NCBI RefSeq assembly: GCF_025602895.1
Contig: NW_026516392.1
Location: forward strand, 1 to 62,831
Reading direction: 5' to 3'
Source of the DNA: Polychytrium aggregatum
Taxonomy: Eukaryota > Chytridiomycota > Chytridiomycetes > Polychytriales
DNA length: 62,831 nucleotides
A model generated the notes under the pieces. The model was not told where the DNA came from and made no database searches. It saw only the letters and a program-made list of their open reading frames with translations. Below, piece by piece: positions 55,039 through 62,831 of this stretch. The first letter of the stretch is position 1; every line of letters begins with the position of its first letter. A program made the position numbers and the translations under genes.

Positions 55039-55549
55039 GATCGTCGCCGTAGTCGCTGTGACAATACCGCAAGGATCGCCGAGTTCGTGGGCGACTCCAG
55101 ATCCCCGGTCTCAGTCGGTTTTGTGGATTCGGCGGCTCCAAGTTCAACAAGCCCGGACAAAACACACAGTCCTTCGGGATCGAAGACAACGTCAAGTTCG
55201 CCCAATGAGCAAATGCAGGCCGGCGGTGACTGGAGCGCCTCTGCCTATTGCTGATCTGGGCATGGGTCCAAATAGAACGCAGGGCAATGTCGATAGGCTG
55301 GCCCGTTGGCCTTGACCTCCCCACGGCCCGATGCGATCCAGATATGAAATACATCGATGATTCTATTTAGGCCCTGGCCCGGTGGCAGCAGCAGCAGCAG
55401 GTTACACCCAGCACGATCAGCGATTCCCGGCGTTCGTGGATGGGCTCAAAACCAGCTGCACGCCAAGAAAACCGCACGCCTCTTGGCCGTCCATCTCTGC
55501 CCCCATCTCAACCCCCAACCCCGCCTGCCCCAAGCGCAAGGCAGACACA
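55039..55549. other. intergenic
   Basis: 511 bp upstream of the derlin gene; no exon recognised. Confidence 0.45.
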
Positions 55550-56980
55550 ATGGCCTCCCTGTCCTCGTCTCGGGTCGGCCTGCTGGTTGCCTGCGACGAT
55601 CCGTTGTGGAGCCACGGGCCGTCTCGCCAGGCCCTGCCGCTGAAAGGCGGCAACCCGTTTCTGTCGCTCAGCGACCCGTCGTCCGGCACCACCATCAAGA
55701 CGCAGGCCCTCAACTTTGCGCACACCTCGCCGATAACCACCTTCCAGATCGCGACAGGCTCGGTGCTGTCGGTCCTGGACTTGTTCCACATTCTGCCGTA
55801 TCGGACGCTGGGCTTCCATCCGTACTTTGCCTTTGCCCCGCACTGGCAGACCTACCGAGTGGCGACCTCGTTCCTGATCACGGGCCACTCCATCATGGAC
55901 GTCGTCAACAAGTCTGCAGGCATGGTCTATTGGGGCGCCGCCTTGGAGAAGCGCTTCAACGGGGCGGGCGACGTCGTTGATGAAAACGGCGTCGTCCGGA
56001 CCGAGGGCCTGCAGCGAAAGGCTCGCAGCGGCAAGCGAAAGGGGCTATTTCAGTGGCTGATTCTGGATAACCGCTTCCTGCATGTGCAGCTGGCGTCGGC
56101 GGCGGTCATCGTTGGCATCGAGTGCATACTCTACCGACAACCAAGGTGAGGAATAGAGCAGGGCCTGTGCTGAGCAGCCGCGGTGGGCAGGTGGAGAATC
56201 CGGTCGCCTATGCATTCGAGCTTGTTTGTCGAGCTGCCGAGCAGGCAGTGGGTTCAGGCGAATCGGACCAATGCCTCGATGGCACCGCAGATGGACGCTG
56301 GGACGAATGGCTAAAGCTTGTGTCGTTGCAGGTTCGATGGCCGCACGCCCGTGATCATCTTCCCGGTTGCGCTGTTCCCCCAACTCGAGTACTCGATGCG
56401 ATGGATTTGGGCATTCACGGAGCAGGACCAGAACATCCTCTTGTTTGGCGTTCTGCCCATCAAGCCGATCTACCTGCCGATCCTGTTGTGCGCCATGGGG
56501 GGATTCTCCGGCATCAAGCCTCTGGTCAAAGGATTCGCGGCGGCTCTGATCGTCACCAAGATCATGGATATGCGACGATCCGACGGCGAGCCGATTCTGG
56601 ACTGGGTGTGGAAGTTTGGCCATTCCTGGTACGACTGGATTCAGCAGCGACGCAAGGCCTCATTGAACAGCAAGCCCGATCGCAAGGGCAAGGGCAAGCA
56701 GCGAGCCTCGGCAAACGACGACGTTGACGATGAGATTGTCACCGAGGGAGCGGGCGGCAGCGATGGTCAAGGCTCGGTTATGGGCTTTGACCTCAGCTCG
56801 ATGCTGCCGCAGCTCACCCAGACCATCTCGACCCAGCTGGTCAACACATATCTGACGAGCCTCGCGAACGACGCAGCCGCCGCATCCTCAGCCTCGGCCT
56901 CGGCCTCGTCCTCATCATCCCGGGCGGCGGCTGACGATCGCATCCGCATGGGCGCTGGCCCCAGCAATCTCAATCTGTGA
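55550..56980 (+). CDS. derlin-like (Der1) ER membrane protein
   Basis: Two exons (55550-56145, 56332-56980) join in phase to 414 residues. The Der1-like block begins at about residue 60: 'SPITTFQIATGSVLSVLDLF', then 'FHPYFAFAPHWQTYRVATSF' (the family's 'WRxxTxF' step). Four to five further hydrophobic segments follow, including 'RTPVIIFPVALFPQLEY' and 'PIYLPILLCAMGGFSGIKPL'. Derlins are rhomboid pseudoproteases that move misfolded proteins out of the ER; no catalytic Ser/His pair is seen. A charged tail with 'KPDRKGKGKQRAS' and an Ala/Ser run are extra compared with yeast Der1. The long N-terminus and tail make this an unusual, larger member. Confidence 0.75.
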
Positions 56981-57899
56981 AGACCAGACCAGAACGAGGC
57001 GAATGTTCTCCCCGATTGCTGCAATCGCACCCTGCCACCCGCAGAGCAGATGCCCAACTGCCTAGACAACATGCTCGTCAAAGCGATAAAAAGCCTTTCG
57101 TTTCACTCCTCTCTCCCTTCGGGCCACCCACACTCAGCCGACGGTGCAATAGAGTCTGTCTGTGTGGACAACGGCCGTCCCGTCCCCAATCCCAACTGGT
57201 CTCATCCGTGTCTATTCTCTGTTGGCAGCGTTGACAAATACACTTTGCCGAGCGAAGGATCTGGCCGGCAATGATCGCCACAGCGGCAGTGGGATGATGA
57301 TGGTGTGTGCAGCCCTTCAGAGACCAAGAGAGACCAAGGCCAAGCGAGACGACGCAATGACAACGCAGTGTGAACGAAGGGAGAATCATCACCCTCTCTT
57401 CGATGGCCAAAAGACGTTTGGATCGTCGCTCAATCGTCATCCCAATATCGAAAGGTCGCTCTCAACCACATCTATCGCACGCGCACATTTCGTTTTGATC
57501 GTGTTCTTTAGGGGCGAGGCGGCGACGTGCGCTCAACCTCACTATCAAAAAATTGTGACGTTGCGACACCCCGAAGGATGTGCAAAGCCGGGCCTCCCTC
57601 GCGGTTGTGCAATGGAGAGAGCCCCGACCCAGGCCACCGCCTTCTTGATCACGGCGACCTCCGCCCAGGTAAGTATGAGGAAAAGAGGAGGGAGCAGGGC
57701 ACGGCCCCGTATTTATACCCCTGGCGCGCCCAAGCCACACCGATCAGCGCGCAGCCGGCGCCACTGCGCAGCCGATCACTGTGCGCAGCCACTCCGCCAC
57801 ATGCCTGCGCCGCCCCCGCCTGCCCGGCCCTTGCCTCAGCGCCGGTCCTGCTCGGTCCCCCTGCACCATGTCCATGTCCACCAGGCCACCCTGTCGGCC
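56981..57899. other. intergenic, possible 5' non-coding exon of IMP1
   Basis: 919 bp. A strong donor 'CAG|GTAAGT' at 57667 after a short ATG-led frame (57612) hints at a 5' exon or a tiny gene, but no acceptor-linked coding sequence was confirmed. Confidence 0.35.
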
Positions 57900-58740
57900 A
57901 TGTTCGCGCGGCTCTCGGCTCGCCTCTCGCCCGAGCGTCTGGCCTCGGCTTACCGCTTCAGCTCTTTCGCCGTCCGCGGGGCCGTTGTCGCCCTCCTCTT
58001 TGGCAACTATGTCGGCACCGTCACAATGGTAAGCCCGTCTCGATTCCGCTGTCGTCGCCACTGCAACTGGCTGGGCCCAGGATTCCCTCTCCTCGTGGAC
58101 TCGGAATAGGCAAAGCCAACGACAAACCTGCCCGCAGCTCACGCTTCCAGCCGCTGGCGTCCCTGTTTCTGTGATCCCAGTGCATCGGCCCCAGCATGCT
58201 GCCCACATTCAACTTTGTCGGCGACTGGGTCGTTGTCGAATTCCTATCGTCGCTGAAGCGAGACTACAAGTTTGGCGATGTCGTCGTTGCCGTTTCGCCG
58301 CTAGACCCTAAGCGAGCCGTGTGCAAGCGGATCCTCGGCCTCGTAAGTGCACACACTCTCCCTAGTCGCTGTGCAAGGCGTTTGCTCATCGACCGATCCC
58401 GATGCTTTTGATGGGTCGTTCCGCCCATCCACAACATCTGTGTAGATCTGCCTCCTTCCCTCCCTGTATCTTTCGCATTGGTTCGCCACTAACCGTGATA
58501 TCTTTCGTCTGTCATGATCCGATCGTGGCCGTTGGCATCTCCCAGCCCGGCGACATTGTCTGTGTTGATCCGACGCATCCTTACCGCGAGTACATCCAGG
58601 TCCCCCAGGGCCATGTCTGGCTCCAGGGTGACAACTTTACCAACTCGACCGACTCGAGGTGCTACGGCCCAGTTCCGATGGGGCTGCTCACCGGCAAAGT
58701 CCTTTGCAAGGTCTGGCCCAACTTTGAGTGGATGCGCTGA
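57900..58740 (+). CDS. IMP1: mitochondrial inner membrane protease subunit 1 (S26)
   Basis: Three exons (57900-58028, 58181-58342, 58546-58740) join in phase to 161 residues, the normal IMP1/IMMP1L size. One N-terminal membrane segment 'GAVVALLFGNYVGTV' is followed by the catalytic Ser in 'CIGPSMLPTF' and the catalytic Lys in 'VCKRILGL'. The conserved downstream block is 'PGDIVCVDPTHPYREYIQVP', then 'GHVWLQGDNFTNSTDSR' and 'YGPVPMGLLTGKV'. It is a type I signal-peptidase-like enzyme that cuts sorting signals of intermembrane-space proteins. All catalytic elements are intact. Confidence 0.95.
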
Positions 58741-58837
58741 CGACCCTAGCTCAACCTGTTCAGCACTGCGGTCGTCCGGCCACCAATCCCCCCCCCTCGA
58801 ATACTCTGTATCACACCCTGCGTTACTGAGCTCGTCT

Positions 58838-58882
58838 CGACCGATTGTATTATCTCGATCGATTGTGTTATCTCGATCGATT
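58838..58882 (+). repeat. 19-bp repeat 3' of IMP1
   Basis: 'tatctcgatcgattg' occurs two to three times in tandem between the IMP1 and P450 stop codons. Confidence 0.8.
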
Positions 58883-58943
58883 GCCGGTGGCTCTCAACAC
58901 GGCCGGGCACGCCAACCGTCCATGATCCATGCAGTGCCGCTGC

Positions 58944-61440
58944 TCATTCTTCCCGGATCAGGTGCTCTCTGTCGGGCCGGAGCTTGAAGGCGATCGGAAA
59001 CGGACTTGGGCAGCATGAAATGCCAAAATGCAACTTCAGATCTGGCAGTGCGCCATCTTCCCTTCCAGAAGAAAATTCAAAGCACTGGAGCAACGCCCCA
59101 GCGACCAGGAATACCTCCTGCTTTGCGAGCTTCATTCCAGGACACACCCTGCGGCCTTCACCAAAAGCAAACATATTGGACGGCTGGTTGATCCGCGACG
59201 ACTCATCCGAATGCAGGAAGCGAGATGGATCATAGGTGTTGGGGCTCGTCCAGAGCTTGGGGTTGTGGTGGATGGACCAGATGTTGGCAATGACGACATC
59301 CTGAGTCGAATTGCGGTCATGGTGAGAGCGTGCGCGAAATCGAAATCGAAATCGAAATCGAAATCGAAATCGAAATCGAAATCGAAATCGGCACCAGGAC
59401 CAGGAGACATTCCCTTGTCGATTAGTATGGTCCGAGCGCAACAGTATCCCGACACCATCACAAAGGACGCGTCCAGATGAGCAAATGGATGATGATCAAT
59501 GGCAACTTACTCCTTCGTCGATCGCATAACCAGCAATCTCGGTGTCTTTGGCTGATCTTCTGGCAACAAGCGGGATCACAGGGTATTTGCGCAGTGTCTG
59601 TGTGGGAAGAGATGTGAGAGGGTCAGTTTCAGCGGTCGGCATCATGGACAACCCCGGGAAGCTGATGCAAACCGAGGACACCGCCAGGGTATTTCCAGAG
59701 CACTCACTCCCAGCCAGCCATGTCATCGTGTGGATCAGAGCATCTCACCTCCAACACCAGTGCGTTCAGATATGGCAGGTTCGGCAAGTCCTCCATGGAC
59801 GGCAGTCGTGAGTTCCCGAGGACAGCGTCGAGCTCCTCTTGGGCCTTCCTTTGGATCTAATGACCAGTGCAATCCGCAAGGCCGGCCCGGCACAGCGTTA
59901 GCCACCGGCACATTGCGCTGGATCGCCCATTTCGACCGATCCGAAGGAGACATGGGTCCATGGCACGACAAACCGCACTCATTACCTCGGGGTCGCAGAT
60001 GACGGCTCCGATGAGGCAGGTCAGCGTGATGGCGGTAGTATCCGAGCCAGCTGTGAGCATGTCCGAGAGGAGCATCACCATCTCGGTGTCAGTCATGCTG
60101 TCGTCCCCGCCTGCTTCCTGTATCTTCAAGAGCGATCCCACAAAGCTTTCCTCTGCCGCTGCATTGCCCTCGGCTCTCTGCTGGCGAACTTTGCCAATGA
60201 GATCGCTGAAGATCGGAATGGCCTTTTGTCGCAGCTTCTGCAAGTTGCGCTTGGCCTGGAGGGGAAGCGGCTTGAGCATCGGATACATATTGGCCAGATT
60301 GAACTCGGCAAATGTCTTGTAGTCGCTGTCGAGGAGATTGCGGAGCCGCAGCAGCTCTGGGTCGCTAGGATCGTCCCATCGGCGGCCCAGAGTCAGTTGT
60401 GCAATCACATTCAGCGTACACCGGGTCATGAGCTCCTTGGCGATGCACTGGCGCATTTAAGATTCGTATCGCATGGAAGAGAGACGAGAGCATCGGAACG
60501 AGGCATTGCAATGAGGCATTGGAATGGGCCATTTCAGCTGCAGTCAAAGGGCCAGCAGGCGGCCGCTGCTACCAGGGGTGTCGAGAGGCCACCGAATTGC
60601 CGAACCTGCTGTGAAGAGGGCCAGCTCAGGAGCGCCCGAAGCGTCTCCAGGCGTTCTTGCCGTATGATGCTGTCTTCGAGAGCCTTGAGGGCAACGGGGG
60701 CGCTGACGAAGTTGTGCAGCATCTTTCTGGTTCTGATGACTCGAGGTCCTATTATCACCGGGACATGAGGAAGCCACCGATGTAGATATGTCAGGCATCC
60801 GGGGGGGGGGAGCAACGACCGATCTGCCCGATGCGCCAGCGCCGCTGTCGTCAATGCACACAACCCACCAAACTTTGAAAAGATCAAGGACTCTGGGAAG
60901 ATATCGAGTGTCTGGATATGCGGTTGGTTAGATACTGCGGCTGCAGTCGCATCCCACACAAACGGCCGGCCAGGAGTCAAATAGCACGGCCGTCAAAGCG
61001 CACCAACCTCTCGCTCAAATGCAGCACGGCACATCCACTCATGTGCAGCTGTCTCATCTTCTCCCCGACTGCCGTGGCCAACATACCTGGTCCTCTGGTC
61101 GACATGCGTAGTTGAGACCCTCGCCCAGAAAGGCCTTCTGCACCCACAAGGGATCGCTGACTACAACGTTCGTCGTCGCTCCAAGAACGATCCTGAAGAT
61201 GTCCCCTTGCAGCTGCTCGCCTATCTCCGTGAGCCCTACGTATGGACTCTCGGCACTCATGAGGAGATGGGCATGGCCAATGATGGGCAGCGATGCGGGC
61301 GACGGAGGGTAAGGCTGCGAGCGGCGGCGGCGGCGTCTGCTACTGCGAGTGAACAGGAGCAAGGCCGAGACGACCAAAACCGCTGCGGGAACGACGACGA
61401 ATCGGTATGGGGCGAGCGACTCGGCGCTGGGAAGGGCCAT
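58944..61440 (-). CDS. cytochrome P450 monooxygenase
   Basis: A minus-strand gene of about seven exons. The N-terminal anchor is '[17 protein letters not shown]', then a basic stop-transfer stretch and the Pro-rich hinge '[18 protein letters not shown]'. The I-helix oxygen-binding motif is '[12 protein letters not shown]'. The ExxR pair is formed across an intron by 'NALVLE' and 'TLRKYP'. The heme loop '[17 protein letters not shown]' has the Cys ligand. The family is recognisable as a fungal CYP, with '[18 protein letters not shown]' after the B-C region. The substrate is unknown. Start at 61440 is the first ATG before the anchor; exon 1 ends at 61087. One intron carries a hexanucleotide array. 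Confidence 0.92.
59335..59392 (+). repeat. (CGAAAT)9 hexanucleotide array in a P450 intron
   Basis: Nine perfect 'cgaaat' units plus 'cg'. On the minus strand it would read as alternating Phe/Arg but lies upstream of the acceptor before 'DVVIANIW'. Confidence 0.95.
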
Positions 61441-61699
61441 GCCGGTGTATGCTTGGTGCTTGATGTTTGGTGCCTGCTTTGGTGAGGTCGAGACGGCGGC
61501 CAAGGGCTGGGGAGAGCCGATGGGACACTGGCCCCAAGCGCACCACCAAGCCAAAGACCCGTTTTCCCAGCGCAGGCCGTCTGATTCACAACCCTGAAAC
61601 CAAGGGCGAGGGGCTAATCATCCTCAGTATCGCACTATCGACCCAGGCCCCATCCGTCTGCCTCCAGTGCCCCGGTTCATCATTACGAGTCCTGTATTG

Positions 61700-62505
61700 C
61701 TATGGCGACAGATCAGGCATGGGTGGGCCGTCATTGGGGTCGCCAAAGGGCTTCTGCCGCGTACGCTCGTTCCAATGCAGACAACCGTCGCAGACTCTCG
61801 AACCAGTCGGTGGTCTGGTCCGCCGAGCAGATGGTGGGCATCGGCCACCGGCTCATCGTCACCCGGATAAAGTCGCCCTGGGCGCAGCTCGATCCGATGT
61901 CGGCCGTCAAAGGAAGCCCAAGCCGTGTTCCGAGAGTCTTGAGGGACCTGGATTTTGAGATCGATGCTGTCGGGCAGGAGCATCGGCCGGAACGATAGTG
62001 TGTGCGGACAGATGGGTGAAACCAAAATCGACGGCACTTCTGGGTGAACCAACGATCCACCGGCGCTCAGCTGGCAGAGGAGCATGGAATGGCAGTTGTT
62101 AGAAGCCAGGGCATGGCTGCTTGCCACATCACTTGCCGCATCACTTGCCACATCACTTGCCGCACCACTTGCCGCACCACTTGCCGCACTACTTGCCGCA
62201 TCGCTCACTCCCGACCTGCAGCCGCATCAAACCAGGGCGATGCTCACCGAATAGGCCGTGCTGCCTGTGGGCGTCGAGATCACGAGTCCGTCGGCTTGCA
62301 CTGTCGTCAAGTGTCGTTCGTCCACGTAGAGCTCGAGCTGACTCATATAGGCGCTGGGTCCTCGGTCGACGACCAGGTCGTTGAGGATGTGGAAGGTCTC
62401 GGTGGGGACTGGTTTGGCACTCGACACAGGGTGCCGACCCGAGTTACTTGCGACCCGGGCCGTCGGCGGAGCCCACAGAGAGACTCGAGTCAGTAAGCCG
62501 AGCAT
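61700..62505 (-). CDS. NAD kinase, C-terminal part (gene extends beyond window), two frameshifts
   Basis: Minus-strand exons: the first ends near 62242 and the second starts near 62083. Exon 1 reads 'ETFHILNDLVVDRGPSAYM' and 'LTTVQADGLVISTPTGSTAY', the NAD-kinase signature with the TPTGSTAY nucleotide loop. Exon 2 continues 'GGSLVHPEVPSILVSPICPH', 'SFRPMLLP' and 'SRNTAWASFDGR', then 'DFIRVTMSRWPMPTI', 'DWFESL' and 'CLHWNERTRQ' to TAG at 61700. The last parts lie in three different frames. An extra base in a GGG run (61876-61878) and another in a TT (61783-61784) account for this. The N-terminal half lies beyond 62831 or in unresolved exons. The enzyme makes NADP from NAD and ATP. Confidence 0.88.
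62112..62210 (+). repeat. 10-12-bp 'cacttgccgcat' array in NAD kinase intron
   Basis: About nine tandem copies of 'cacttgccgcatca'-like units inside the intron between the two exons. Confidence 0.9.
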
Positions 62506-62831
62506 TAGAGAGCAGAGCCGGCGCTAGGGCTGTCGATCCTTGGGCAGCGGTATCGGATAGGCCCGCCGAGTCCAAGACAGGCGGGCGATCCCGGGTTGGA
62601 GCTTGGCTGGATGCAGAGCATGGCCCTGAGCGCGAACTCGGGTCAGAGCTGGAGTCGAGTCACCCCCCGGCGGAGGCCGGATGGGGCATTTTTCTTTGAG
62701 TTGGGTGCCGAGAAACAGCTCGGGCTTGGTCTTGCAGGTCTCGGGAAAGAGCGACGGCGAGCTGGAGGTGTAGGCACTGCTCTTGGACAGCCGCGCCGGC
62801 ACACTTGTTTCCGGATCATCCAAGGCAGGCT
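62506..62831. other. window edge, upstream part of NAD kinase not resolved
   Basis: Minus-strand frames are open but show no recognisable NAD-kinase block. Probably intron or divergent exon. Confidence 0.3.

Noticed and set aside
59335..59392. Phe/Arg dipeptide repeat in the P450
   Set aside because: The array lies upstream of the acceptor that restores the P450 sequence, so it is intronic.
62112..62210. CRISPR-like array
   Set aside because: Units are contiguous with no spacers, in a eukaryotic intron; a simple minisatellite.

Overview
The window is nuclear DNA of a fungus. Genes are GC-rich and dense, with many short GT-AG introns, and the products are fungal or eukaryotic housekeeping proteins (eL37, uS2/RPSA, NDUFS6, cytochrome b5 reductase, IMP1, derlin, NAD kinase, DHHC acyltransferase). 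A PEN-2 gamma-secretase subunit, a possible TTC23-like TPR protein and a Fanzor-carrying transposon fit a zoosporic early-diverging fungus (chytrid-like) better than a yeast or mould. That placement is inference; no rRNA or other marker is present. No tRNA, rRNA or CRISPR array was seen.

Layout. 0.4-7.8 kb: SR/RRM protein (+), M50B-like membrane protease (-), ribosomal protein eL37 (+), FAM32A-like protein (-), HAD phosphatase (+). 8.5-12.1 kb: a Tc1/mariner-type element with both genes on the minus strand, a Fanzor (eukaryotic TnpB-like RNA-guided nuclease) and a decayed DD34E transposase, between short inverted repeats. 12.5-15.7 kb: chitin-deacetylase-like protein with a MopE-type motif, then a DinB-fold protein. 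15.7-17.7 kb: gene-poor tandem repeats. 17.7-24.1 kb: a 1712-residue single-module NRPS-like synthetase (A-T-membrane/hexapeptide-repeat C-terminus, like poly-lysine synthetase). 24.7-31.4 kb: AAAP amino-acid transporter (-) and TPR protein (+). 31.7-42.1 kb: NDUFS6 (-), DHHC palmitoyltransferase (+), twin-CX9C protein (-), uS2/RPSA (+), cytochrome b5 reductase (-), family-16 methyltransferase (+). 42.8-50 kb: two divergent homeobox genes flanking PEN-2. 51.2-62.8 kb: coiled-coil protein, AIRIM-like protein, derlin, IMP1 protease (all +), then cytochrome P450 and the 3' part of NAD kinase (both -).

Most genes stand as divergent pairs sharing 320-850 bp upstream regions (M50/eL37, FAM32A/HAD, NDUFS6/DHHC, CX9C/RPSA, b5 reductase/methyltransferase), or as convergent pairs with short 3' gaps. 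No metabolic cluster is evident: the NRPS-like gene has an amino-acid transporter convergent to it, but no other biosynthetic partner. For many genes the exon joins were checked by hand for GT-AG ends and preserved phase, and full lengths are given where this closed.

The most notable region is the Fanzor transposon. The Fanzor frame keeps all three expected RuvC acidic residues and the zinc ribbon but carries one in-frame TAG; its transposase carries an in-frame TGA and a truncated C-terminus.
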